From the NCBI RefSeq assembly GCF_030123325.1, contig NZ_CP126106.1:3624001-3688000 (forward strand): a stretch of 64,000 nucleotides of DNA, in the 5' to 3' direction. Shown here in pieces: positions 8,291 through 16,802 of the stretch. Both the position numbers and the translations under genes were made by a program. The notes beneath the pieces are model-generated. The model was not told the origin of the DNA. It saw only the letters and a list, made by a program, of their open reading frames with translations, and ran no database searches. Positions within the stretch are counted from its first letter, which is position 1. Every line of letters begins with the position of its first letter. The DNA is from Peribacillus simplex. Lineage in GTDB: Bacteria > Bacillota > Bacilli > Bacillales > DSM-1321.

Positions 8291-9763
8291 TCAGTTGATT
8301 TCTGCAAGGTTTTCAGTACGGTTCAAGAACTCCTTGACACGGTCCACATATTCCTGTTTATCATAGCCGTTATATAAAGCGCTCGCCATACGGACCGGAT
8401 CTCCAAAAAAGAATCTTTCGTACAGCGTTTGCCTGGATCCGAATGAACTCATGCATACATCCCATGCGAGACGATACAATTTAACCCTGTCATAGGCTCC
8501 ACCATTCGCGGCCTGAAGATATTTATCCAAATCCGGTCGAAGCTCCGAATTGAAATCGGCTTCATTTGGTATCGCCATTAAGCCACTAGCTCCAAGAAGC
8601 TGCATTATTTCACTGAATCTAGGGTAAATCTTCGGATAATAATTTCGGGCTATGTTTAACGGTGTGAAATCGGGTGTCATCATTCCCCACTTATCCACTT
8701 TCGCATTTGCCTCCGAAGCTGTAATGAAAGCCTTTACCGTTTCAAGCGCTATGATGACTTCCGAAATTTTCTCCTGAACATGCTGGTATTGCCCGATATT
8801 GATGGTTTCCACCATTAGTTGCAAAATCCCCAGAATGAACTCGGTTTTGGCGATATTCTTCGCTACCACCTGATGGGTCATATGAACAACTGCATTGCTT
8901 TCATTATAAGCCTGGTTGCAAATGCCGACATCCCCATATGCAAATACCCGATTCCAAGGGACGACTACATCATCAAAAACGATAATCGTATCCATTTCCT
9001 CAAATCGTGAACCAAGTGGATGGTCAAAATGTGATTTGCCATAGTCGAATGATTCACGACAAATGAATTTCAACCCTGGTGTATTATTTGGTATGGAGAA
9101 TGCGAATGCATAAGGATTTTCTTCTTCCGATTGTTTAAGCAATGTTGAAGGGAAAACCATGATTTCATCCGTTATTCCTCCTTGTGTAGCTAATAATCTG
9201 GCTCCCTTTATAATCAGCCCTTCTGAATTCTTGCCAGCAATCCGTGCAGCGATGTATGGGTCCGGAAGCTTTGCGGCACTAACTCCCCTATTAACCTGGG
9301 GTTGAATCAGGGTATGTGTCAACGACAAATCCTTTTCCCTGCAGAGCTCATAATAATCTTTCATATTTTTAGCAAATGCCGAATCCTGAGTGCCGAACAT
9401 ATCAGCTGCAGTGCCGTACGCCATCATCCCACTGTTGATATAATCAGGGGAACGTCCCATCATACCATTATTATGTCTTGCCCATTCTTGAATCATATTC
9501 CTCCTTTTTTCAAGGTCTTCCTTAGTCCGCGGCTGCATGAATGAGGTCCCTACTCTTTCGTTTGAAGTTGGTGAAATATAAGTCATGATGTCAGCTTTCG
9601 CGGAATCATGCTGCAAATCATATAATTCGGCCTGTGATTTCATGACCCCTTTAAAAGCTGGGTGTTGACTGATCTTATCTTTTACTTGCTCTCCATTGAT
9701 CCATACATTCGCCTTTGCTTTGTCAACCCTATCGATATATTCTTTACCTGTTTTAGCTGGCAT
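8291..9763 (-). CDS. hpaB: 4-hydroxyphenylacetate 3-monooxygenase-type oxygenase (paralog 2)
   Basis: A 490-residue HpaB-family FADH2-dependent hydroxylase. It carries GMMGRSPDYINSG, LTHTLIQPQVNR, the Gly-rich ARLLATQGGITDE loop, VVPWNRVFAYGDVG and SSFGSRQTLYERFFFGDP. It resembles B. subtilis YoaI more than paralog 1 does, so it is the better candidate for converting 4-hydroxyphenylacetate to 3,4-dihydroxyphenylacetate, the entry step for HpaD. The ATG is preceded by AAAGGGGGATG. It is divergent from a LysR gene, a common regulator-target layout. No hpaC reductase is encoded in the window; reduced flavin must come from elsewhere. Confidence 0.87.
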   Translation of the reverse strand: MPAKTGKEYIDRVDKAKANVWINGEQVKDKISQHPAFKGVMKSQAELYDLQHDSAKADIMTYISPTSNERVGTSFMQPRTKEDLEKRRNMIQEWARHNNGMMGRSPDYINSGMMAYGTAADMFGTQDSAFAKNMKDYYELCREKDLSLTHTLIQPQVNRGVSAAKLPDPYIAARIAGKNSEGLIIKGARLLATQGGITDEIMVFPSTLLKQSEEENPYAFAFSIPNNTPGLKFICRESFDYGKSHFDHPLGSRFEEMDTIIVFDDVVVPWNRVFAYGDVGICNQAYNESNAVVHMTHQVVAKNIAKTEFILGILQLMVETINIGQYQHVQEKISEVIIALETVKAFITASEANAKVDKWGMMTPDFTPLNIARNYYPKIYPRFSEIMQLLGASGLMAIPNEADFNSELRPDLDKYLQAANGGAYDRVKLYRLAWDVCMSSFGSRQTLYERFFFGDPVRMASALYNGYDKQEYVDRVKEFLNRTENLAEIN

Positions 9764-9928
9764 TCTTACATCCCCCTTTAGTTTCAGTGTATATGAAGCG
9801 CTTACAAATAAATGAATTTCGAAAATTTAATTAATTCTTATAACAAAATATACCATGTGTTATGATATATATATAATACTTAAAAAATTCAATATGTATA
9901 TGTAAATCATATGTATGAGGTGTATATA
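9764..9928. promoter_or_regulatory. Divergent control region of hpaB paralog 2 and lysR
   Basis: An AT-rich 165-bp region between divergent genes. It contains dyad-rich TATATA/CATATG stretches (9860-9915) that could hold LysR sites. On the minus strand near 9789-9803 it has TGTAAGCGCTTCA, whose left half matches a cre site perfectly but whose right half is one base short. A tentative -35/-10 pair TTCATT and TATACA overlaps it. Confidence 0.4.
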
Positions 9929-10795
9929 ATGGACATCCGGCAGTTAAAGTATTTTGTTACTATCGTTCAGGAAGAACAAGTAACCAAAGCCGCAAAAAAA
10001 TTACATATGGCTCAACCGCCCCTTAGCCAGCAACTTAAATTAATGGAAATGGAAATCGGTGAAAAACTTTTCGATCGGAATGGTAAGAAACTTGAACTCA
10101 CTGAAACTGGCAAGGTCCTATATAATAAAGCCGAAGCTCTATTAAACCAGTTTGAAGAATCACTACTGGAAGTGAAGGAAGTCAGTAAAGGGGTAAAGGG
10201 CACTCTTTCCATAGGGTCAGTAAAAACTTGCTTTTCTTACATTCCGCAAAGGATGAGGGCCTTTAGAGTAAAATACCCTGACATACGCTTCAAGTTAATG
10301 GAAGGTGATACTTTCCGTTTGACAGAAGGCTTGATAAACAGGGAAATCGAGTTGGCCATTGTACGGCTTCCTATTAACGGTAAGCAATTCTCATCGATTA
10401 ACCTTCCGCCGGAAGATTTTGTGCTTGTCACCCCAAAAGATTGGGATATCCCAGACTCCATCGAATTTAAACAGATTAAGGAATACCCCCTCTTATTGCT
10501 GCATAGGGTAAGCGGACAGGGTACTTATGAACTTATAGTGGATGAATGCTTCAGACATGGATTTGAACCTACGATTGTATGTGAATGTCCTGATGCTGCA
10601 ATGATTTTATCTTTGGTGAAGGAAGGAATAGGCGCTACCATCATGCCACGAACCACATCCAAATCGTTTTCGACCCAGGGTATTAAAATAGTCGAATTGA
10701 TAGATTGTGAAGTACGATCGGAAGCCGCCCTTATTTGGCTCGAAGAACGCTATCTTTCCAAAGGCGCCGTCAAATTTCTCGAAACATTTTCTTAA
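9929..10795 (+). CDS. LysR-family transcriptional regulator
   Basis: A 288-residue LTTR. The N-terminal winged HTH is clear (MDIRQLKYFVTIVQEEQVTKAA, then LHMAQPPLSQQLKLMEMEIG), followed by the linker helix and a periplasmic-binding-like effector domain (about 90-288) with the strand TLSIGSVKTCF and the late segment VKEGIGATIMPRT. ATG at 9929 was chosen because AGGTG lies eight bases upstream and LTTRs start MDIRQL; an in-frame ATG at 9911 would add six residues. It is divergent from hpaB paralog 2 and probably controls it. The effector is unknown. Confidence 0.88.
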   Translation: MDIRQLKYFVTIVQEEQVTKAAKKLHMAQPPLSQQLKLMEMEIGEKLFDRNGKKLELTETGKVLYNKAEALLNQFEESLLEVKEVSKGVKGTLSIGSVKTCFSYIPQRMRAFRVKYPDIRFKLMEGDTFRLTEGLINREIELAIVRLPINGKQFSSINLPPEDFVLVTPKDWDIPDSIEFKQIKEYPLLLLHRVSGQGTYELIVDECFRHGFEPTIVCECPDAAMILSLVKEGIGATIMPRTTSKSFSTQGIKIVELIDCEVRSEAALIWLEERYLSKGAVKFLETFS

Positions 10796-10880
10796 TGAAT
10801 GGCCAGTTATCCTTGATATTAGTGCATCTGTACCTCATTAATCTTTAGTGTTTGTTTGAATTTCTTTATCCATTGAAAAG

Positions 10881-10912
10881 AAAAAAGCAACCTATCATTA
10901 GATGGCTGCTTT
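10881..10912 (-). terminator. Rho-independent terminator of the symporter operon
   Basis: Read on the minus strand: a 9-bp stem AAAGCAGCC/GGTTGCTTT with one G-U pair, an 11-nt loop and a T6 tail. It lies about 60 bp beyond the symporter stop. Confidence 0.7.
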
Positions 10913-10973
10913 ATCAGATCCATTCATAAGTGCGATGACCTGCGTTTTGTTTATAGGTATGCTTTTACATCAT

Positions 10974-12539
10974 TCAATGTCGCAAAACACCCTTAACATC
11001 ATGACCGGTGTTGGACTTAACGAGGATTTCATTATAATCGTCTTTTGTAACCGCCTTCAATCCTGTCCTGCGGTTACCGAACAGGGCACCTAAGTAGCAT
11101 GCGAGGAATCCAAGCGGAATGGAAACGATTCCTGGTGAATTCAAAGGGAAAATCGGGTCACCTGTCATAATGGTGGCTCCGGGGACCGGGTTCCAGACAT
11201 TTGGACTTAAAGCCACGAGCAAAAGCGTACCAATAAGACCTGTCATCATACCGACTATCGCTCCGGTTTTATTGAATTTTTTCCAATAGATCGTAAGAAG
11301 GATTACCGGCAAATTCGAACTAGCCGCCAATGTAAAGGCAATCGATGCCAGAAACGCTACATTGAATTCCTGAAGACCTAATGATAAAACGATCGCAAGT
11401 GCAGTCACACCGACGGAAGCCCATCTAGCCATCGTCATTTGCTGTTTTTCCGTTGCCTTTCCATCTTTTAATATTTCATTATAAAAATCATGTGAAAATG
11501 CCGTAGCACCTGTTAAAACGATTCCCGCAACAACTGCGAGTATCGTTGCAAAGGAAACAGCCGCAATAAATGCGAATAAGATGTCCCCGCCCACAAGTTG
11601 GGCCAATAAAGGTGCAGCCATGTTACCCGCTGGATTAGCGGCCATGATATTCGATGTTCCAACCAACTTTGCAGCACCGAATCCGAGAAAAATGACCATG
11701 ATATGAAAGGCACCCATAATCCACATCACCCAAACAACCGACTTTCTAGCCACTCGTGCATTCGGGACAGTCAAAAAACGGATTAAAATGTGAGGTAGAC
11801 CTGCCGTTCCCAGAATAAGGCCCAGTGATAAGGATGCTGCATCCCATCCACTGGCATATTTAATACCTGCTTTCAGGTAATCTGCACCCATGGGTGTCGC
11901 CGTTTTCATTTCAGTGAAAATTCCTATGAAGCTAAAATTCAATTTCCACATGACGATCATGAATAATATAAACACTCCGCCTATCAGCAGGATGGCTTTA
12001 ATGATCTGAACCCAGCTCGTCGCCGTCATCCCCCCAAATAGAACAAATACCAACATGACAATACCTACGATGATGACAGAAATATTATACGGGATGTCTA
12101 AAAGCAATTTAAATAAAGCACCTGCCGCAACAAGTTGCCCGAGCATGTACATGACTGATATCACCAGGGTATTAAATGCGGTCACTCCCCGGACCTGTTT
12201 ATATTTAAACCTTGTAGTCACCATATCAGCCAATGTGTATTTCCCCAAGTTCCTTAAAGGTTCAGCCACTAAGAATAACACGACAAGAAATGAAACAAGT
12301 GCCCCATACATCAGGAAAAATCCATCATACCCCGTTAAGGAAAATGCTCCAATCAACCCTAAAAACGTGGAAGCCGACATAAAATCCCCGGCCAATGCAA
12401 GTCCATTTTGCCTAGCGGTCAACCCTCCCCCGGCCGTATAAAAAGAGCCTGCCGTTTTAGTTTTTTTTGAAGCGAAATACGTGATGAAAAGGGTACCTAT
12501 CGACATTAGCGAAAAGAGAATAATAACTGTCCAATTCAT
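10974..12539 (-). CDS. Sodium:solute symporter (SSS family), acetate/aromatic-acid permease type
   Basis: A 521-residue integral membrane protein with about 13 hydrophobic segments. Family marks are YTAGGGLTARQNGLALAGDFMSAS near the N-terminus, the GTAGLPHILIRFLTVPNARVARKS region around residue 255, and SLGLQEFNVAFLASIAFTLAASSN. It belongs to the ActP/YwcA branch. The DUF485 gene ends 3 bp before its ATG, so translation is coupled. Embedded in the hpa island, it may import 4-hydroxyphenylacetate or phenylacetate with Na+; acetate or pyruvate cannot be excluded. A minus-strand terminator follows. Confidence 0.85.
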   Translation of the reverse strand: MNWTVIILFSLMSIGTLFITYFASKKTKTAGSFYTAGGGLTARQNGLALAGDFMSASTFLGLIGAFSLTGYDGFFLMYGALVSFLVVLFLVAEPLRNLGKYTLADMVTTRFKYKQVRGVTAFNTLVISVMYMLGQLVAAGALFKLLLDIPYNISVIIVGIVMLVFVLFGGMTATSWVQIIKAILLIGGVFILFMIVMWKLNFSFIGIFTEMKTATPMGADYLKAGIKYASGWDAASLSLGLILGTAGLPHILIRFLTVPNARVARKSVVWVMWIMGAFHIMVIFLGFGAAKLVGTSNIMAANPAGNMAAPLLAQLVGGDILFAFIAAVSFATILAVVAGIVLTGATAFSHDFYNEILKDGKATEKQQMTMARWASVGVTALAIVLSLGLQEFNVAFLASIAFTLAASSNLPVILLTIYWKKFNKTGAIVGMMTGLIGTLLLVALSPNVWNPVPGATIMTGDPIFPLNSPGIVSIPLGFLACYLGALFGNRRTGLKAVTKDDYNEILVKSNTGHDVKGVLRH

Positions 12540-12542
12540 GAT

Positions 12543-12881
12543 TCAAAGCCCTTCTTTCTCGATGATTTCTTTTATTTGTTCATCGATTCTTTCGGATTTC
12601 CTTACATATATGCTGCAAACCCATACAGACATAACCGTAATGGAGACACCGTACACCCACGCCCAGGTTATGTCTCCAATGAAAGGGTAATCCAGGATAT
12701 CTGTGTAAAAAACTAAGAAGGGTAAAAGCAGGGAATATCCCATAAAGAAAATCGTAAAAGGGATGACGAATTTCTTTTTATCGGAAAGCATATTCTGAAA
12801 CTCTTTGGAGGCAACAATTTTTTCATAATCCACTAGATTAGTTTGTTCCGATTCTTCAAGGTTTTTTTCCAGTCGAACCAT
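12543..12881 (-). CDS. DUF485 small membrane protein, symporter partner
   Basis: A 112-residue protein of the YjcH/YwcB family that accompanies SSS permeases. It has a hydrophilic N-terminus (DYEKIVASKEFQNMLSDKKKF, the typical short motif before TM1), two membrane helices (about 40-60 and 72-92), and a charged C-terminus ending IKEIIEKEGL. Its stop lies 3 bp before the symporter start. Function is not established beyond the constant association; a role in permease assembly is an inference. Confidence 0.85.
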   Translation of the reverse strand: MVRLEKNLEESEQTNLVDYEKIVASKEFQNMLSDKKKFVIPFTIFFMGYSLLLPFLVFYTDILDYPFIGDITWAWVYGVSITVMSVWVCSIYVRKSERIDEQIKEIIEKEGL

Positions 12882-13078
12882 CTCTTAACACCTCTTCTGG
12901 TATTTATTTTTGCAAGGACGGTATTAGTAGTATTGAGCCTCTCCAACGTCGGCCGCTTTCTTCAATGGCACATATCCCCCGTCCATCCGAAATCCAAACA
13001 AACTCATCTGCACAAAGAGGGTCTAAAGCCATTCCCTAAGTTTCCGTACTCCTCTTTTCTAACCGTGACGCTTACAGG

Positions 13079-13110
13079 TAGGGCAGCAGTAAGTTCCCAC
13101 TGCTGCCCTA
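13079..13110. repeat. Perfect 12-bp hairpin with 8-nt loop
   Basis: Arms TAGGGCAGCAGT (13079-13090) and ACTGCTGCCCTA (13099-13110). It lies just after the stop of the FAD-synthetase-like pseudogene. No T-tract follows on either strand, so it may be a degraded terminator or a protein-binding dyad. The rest of 12882-13127 shows nothing further. Confidence 0.5.
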
Positions 13111-13127
13111 TCCCAGACCATATCTTT

Positions 13128-13972
13128 TTAAAAGGCTTGCACTATCGTAATAGACTTGGCTCGCATATCCGTCATCTGTTTCGACTTCATTATACTTTCA
13201 CTTTTCCATTTGTTATGAATCTTCTTTCCTTCCAAGTGAAGAGAATCATTGAAATGTAAGTGCCAACTCTCATGAAATGATCCGTCCATTGTTTGATAGG
13301 CAATTCCCTCATAAACATTTCCTTCGTTCTGTATCTCGATTAAATAAACGCCTGGCGGGGGTTTAAGGAATGCTTCCGATAATGTGACAGTGACGTGTTG
13401 ATTTTCCTTGGAATTGATTGTCCCTTGACTTTCAAAGTATGTGCCAAGGAATGACGGGATATCTGCGAACCGACCTTCTGCAATCAAGCCCCTAAGCTTA
13501 GTGGAACTTACTTTTTCATGCTAAATTTCTTCATTTCCGTCACTTCAAAAAATCGCTTACCTTCGATTTTCAGCGATTTCCATATTCCCTTCCCCTTTAT
13601 GCCCATAACGGAAATCGAATCCAGCCACGGCATGTTTGCATTTAAATCCACATAGATAATCCTCGATAAAAGCAGTAGGTGAAAGATGGGCAAATGCGGA
13701 ATCGAAGTTCACGACTATCAAGGTTTCTACACCTAAATCCTGCATGATTTTTGCTTTTGAGCGTTTCCTATGATTTGCTTTGGATGCGGAAAAAATGTCA
13801 TGACTGCCAACTTTAAATCTTGCTTTATGGCAATCCTCTTGGCTAGATTTACCAATTCTTGATGGCCAAGATGAACTCCGTCGAAAAATCCAAGAGCCAG
13901 CACACCCGGTTCTGCTACTGCTGTATATATACTGGAAAGTGGGTGCTGAACATGAATGATATCCAAATCCAT
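13128..13972 (-). pseudogene. FAD synthetase/riboflavin kinase-like (RibF family), broken by three frameshifts
   Basis: Conceptual joining of frames gives a RibF-like protein of about 275 residues. The N-terminal nucleotidyltransferase begins near 13972 with LALGFFDGVHLGHQELV and TFFPHPKQII. The frame changes near 13747-13757, giving IMQDLGVETLIVVNFDSAFA and FDFRYGHKGEGN. It changes again near 13575-13585 (KRFFEVTEMKKFSM) and near 13510-13518, after which VSSTKLRGLIAEGRF and a short kinase-like end follow. All breaks lie at or beside A-runs, so sequencing error is possible. Position in an FADH2-monooxygenase island suggests it once supplied FAD. It is downstream of hpaD on the same strand. 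Confidence 0.75.
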
Positions 13973-14194
13973 CTTCCTTCCTATGCTTCTTGAAAGGTTA
14001 CATTATAAACTCAGTAAACGGACCTTCCTTAATCCTGCAGTTTCCATCAACCATTCACCTGTTCCGTTCCCTTAAATGGTGAAAATTGGTATTGGAACGG
14101 GTTTATATGCACTAGCGACCTACCCAAATGACCATGCGAGTCAATGTATGTTTTGCCGAAACTTTCGATCCTTCACCCTAAATCCCGCTTCTTT

Positions 14195-15178
14195 TTAGAT
14201 GATGAATTCAGGCTTGCTTTTTGCCAGAATCGGTTCTTTTAGAAGAACTTCTTCACCTGATATTATATCAAGTACAGCAGATGCCTCATCAAACCATGAA
14301 TCCGGAGCTTTGGCTCCCCAGAATGTCTGGCGTCTTGGATCATTCAAATCCCAATGAATCGGGTCGGTATCCGGGTCAGCTGTCAAGTAATCCCCATTGT
14401 ATAATTCAATCCTGTGACCGTCCGGGTCTCTTAAATATAAGAAGAATGCATTGGATAGGCCGTGCCTTCCTGGTCCGCGTTCGATGGACTCGGCATATCC
14501 CAATGATGCCAGTACATCACAGGCATGGATAAGTGCAAGAGGGTCAGGCAGAAAGAAGCCTACATGATGGAGTCTTGGACCGATTCCGTTCATGAATGCC
14601 TGGTCATGGACCGTTTGCTTTCTATGTAGCCACGTTGCCCATAATTTGCCGGATTCATCCACTGTGTCTTCCGAGCAGGCAAAACCTAATTCTTTCACAT
14701 AAAAATCATGGGCTTTTTGCACATTTGGTACACAACAATTCACATGATCGATTCTTTGGACCCTTGACCCCCTATGCATATCGAATCGTTGAAGCAATCT
14801 CTCGGCTTTATCCATTTTGCTGAAAAACTCCAGTGGCAATCCCGAAATATCCTGAACTCGTAGCGACTTGCCCAGTGCATGCTGTGTTCCTTCCTGCATC
14901 CACTTCATTTTCATTCCCTTGGACAGGAAGAAAGTTTCCAATTCTTCAAGGTCTTCCTCTTTTTCAACCTTGTATCCTATTGCTTCAACGCTTGGCTTTT
15001 CTGCCTTTTGCAAGATAAGCGAGTGATGGTGCGCTTCCTCTAAACCACGTAAATATATGTGATCATTCGTTCTTTCCGTTTCAATGAAACCTAAAGCATC
15101 CACATAAAAGGCTCTTGATTTATCTAAATCTGTTACATTAAGTATCGTTCTCGCAACACGGATAATAGAAAAATTCAT
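14195..15178 (-). CDS. hpaD: 3,4-dihydroxyphenylacetate 2,3-dioxygenase, VOC-type extradiol
   Basis: A 327-residue ring-cleaving dioxygenase with two vicinal-oxygen-chelate domains (about 1-120 and 145-290). The 2-His-1-Glu metal ligands are visible in QRIDHVNCCV, LHHVGFFLPD and HRIELYNGDY. It belongs to the type I extradiol class of Brevibacterium homoprotocatechuate dioxygenase rather than the LigB type of E. coli HpaD. It converts homoprotocatechuate to 5-carboxymethyl-2-hydroxymuconate semialdehyde. ATG at 15178 follows GGGGAG; an in-frame upstream start at 15235 has no support. It lies 31 bp after hpaE on the same strand. Confidence 0.92.
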   Translation of the reverse strand: MNFSIIRVARTILNVTDLDKSRAFYVDALGFIETERTNDHIYLRGLEEAHHHSLILQKAEKPSVEAIGYKVEKEEDLEELETFFLSKGMKMKWMQEGTQHALGKSLRVQDISGLPLEFFSKMDKAERLLQRFDMHRGSRVQRIDHVNCCVPNVQKAHDFYVKELGFACSEDTVDESGKLWATWLHRKQTVHDQAFMNGIGPRLHHVGFFLPDPLALIHACDVLASLGYAESIERGPGRHGLSNAFFLYLRDPDGHRIELYNGDYLTADPDTDPIHWDLNDPRRQTFWGAKAPDSWFDEASAVLDIISGEEVLLKEPILAKSKPEFII

Positions 15179-15209
15179 AGTATTCTCCCCTTCTTTAATG
15201 AAACACGGA

Positions 15210-16724
15210 TTATTTTTCAGCAGAAGAAACGGCATTTCGTTTTACGTCACCAAATTTTGGAATGTGATGTTCACCAATTGCAACGTGGATAACTTGTGTT
15301 TCCGTATAGAATTCAAAGCTATAATGGCCACCTTCACGTCCTACCCCACTATATTTCGATCCTCCAAATGGTATCCGCAAATCCCTGACGTTTTGGGAAT
15401 TCACCCAGACCATCCCGCTATCGACAGCTTGTGCAAACCTATGTCCACGTTTCATATCATTGGTCCATACATAAGCAGCGAGCCCATACTTTACATCGTT
15501 AGCCATTCTCAGTACTTCCTCTTCAGTCTTGAAAGGAATGACTGCCATGACTGGTCCAAAAATCTCTTCCTGTGCTACCGTCATCTCATTTGTACAGTTC
15601 AAGAGAAGCGTCGGTGCAATATAATTCCCTTCCTTGAACGCACTCGGTATGGCGCCGCTTACAATTTCCGCACCCTCATCTTTTGCTATATCCAGATAAC
15701 GGGAAACATTATTATAATGGTTACGATGGATCAGCGGTCCGATTTCCGTTTCTGGGTCCATTGGGTTTCCAATTTTGATATTATGAACACGTTCCTTCAA
15801 TTCTGCAACGAACTGGTCTATTATCGATTCATGGACAAATAATCTGGAATTGGCTGTGCAGCGCTCCCCATTGAATGAGTAGATTCCCCATACCACTGAA
15901 TCCAGGGCTTTTTCTAGATCCGCATCTTCAAAAATGACCGCTGGCGATTTACCTCCGAGTTCCATCGAAAAACGTTTCATTGTATCCGCACCATTTTTTA
16001 TGATTTCAGCGCCAGTCGTCGTTTCTCCGGTAAAGGATATCAATTGGACTTCAGGATGGGCAACCAAGGACGCCCCTGCTGTTTCCCCAAAACCGTGAAC
16101 GATATTGAATACGCCTTTCGGCAAGCCTGATTGGTCAATGATTTGTGCCAACTTATTGGCAGTCAGCGGGGACCACTCCGCCGGTTTAAGGACACATGTA
16201 TTACCTGTAGCCAGAGCCGGGGCGATCTTCCAGGTTTCTAACATGAATGGTGCATTCCAAGGAGTGATTAATCCTGCCACTCCTATCGGTTTATGAATCG
16301 TATAATTGATGAAAGTGTCATCCACTTGATACGACTCTCCTATTAGCCTGCTTTTCACCATCTCAGAATAAAAACGGAAGTTCTCCGCTCCCCTTGCCGC
16401 CTGTTTTTTTGTCTGGCTAATCGGCAAACCTGTATCAAGGGATTCCAAAAAGGAAATTTCTTCTGCATTTTCTTCAATTAAATCAGCAATTCTATTAATG
16501 TACTTCAATCTTTCTTCCACTTTCATCGTTCTCCATGGGCCATTATCGAATGCAGCTCTTGCGGCAGCTACCGCTTGATCAATATCCTCTTTAAACCCTT
16601 CTGCCACATTATTGATTGCTTGATTATTAAAAGGGCTTAGATTTTCAAATGTTTTTCCTGAGATACCATCGACAAATTGACCATTGATGTAATGCTTGAC
16701 ATCTTGTACGGGAAAAGTTTGCAT
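15210..16724 (-). CDS. hpaE: 5-carboxymethyl-2-hydroxymuconate semialdehyde dehydrogenase
   Basis: A 504-residue NAD-dependent aldehyde dehydrogenase oxidising the HpaD product to 5-carboxymethyl-2-hydroxymuconate. It has the cofactor segment LITPWNAPFMLETWKIAPAL, the catalytic Glu in SMELGGKSPAV, the nucleophilic Cys in FNGERCTANSRL, and the C-terminal FGGSKYSGVGREGG. I set the start at the ATG at 16724, preceded by AAAGGAGG; the frame stays open to 16802 but that extension lacks a ribosome site. It lies between the DHDPS-family gene (78 bp upstream) and hpaD. HpaE is chosen over other ALDHs because of these neighbours. Confidence 0.92.
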   Translation of the reverse strand: MQTFPVQDVKHYINGQFVDGISGKTFENLSPFNNQAINNVAEGFKEDIDQAVAAARAAFDNGPWRTMKVEERLKYINRIADLIEENAEEISFLESLDTGLPISQTKKQAARGAENFRFYSEMVKSRLIGESYQVDDTFINYTIHKPIGVAGLITPWNAPFMLETWKIAPALATGNTCVLKPAEWSPLTANKLAQIIDQSGLPKGVFNIVHGFGETAGASLVAHPEVQLISFTGETTTGAEIIKNGADTMKRFSMELGGKSPAVIFEDADLEKALDSVVWGIYSFNGERCTANSRLFVHESIIDQFVAELKERVHNIKIGNPMDPETEIGPLIHRNHYNNVSRYLDIAKDEGAEIVSGAIPSAFKEGNYIAPTLLLNCTNEMTVAQEEIFGPVMAVIPFKTEEEVLRMANDVKYGLAAYVWTNDMKRGHRFAQAVDSGMVWVNSQNVRDLRIPFGGSKYSGVGREGGHYSFEFYTETQVIHVAIGEHHIPKFGDVKRNAVSSAEK

Positions 16725-16802
16725 GATAGATCCTCCTTTATAAATTAATTCGGGAAGATGGCAATAATCGATTGGATTTGTGCAATCTTCCCAATCTGGC
16801 AA

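Noticed and set aside
9789..9803. cre site upstream of hpaB paralog 2
   Set aside because: Only the left half matches; the right half is one base short, so it is mentioned only in the control-region note.
12882..13127. Sigma-54 promoter for the DUF485-symporter operon
   Set aside because: No GG-N10-GC pair in the proper orientation was found in this gap.
15198..15842. 214-codon plus-strand open frame
   Set aside because: Lies antisense inside hpaE, no ribosome site and a composition typical of a shadow frame.
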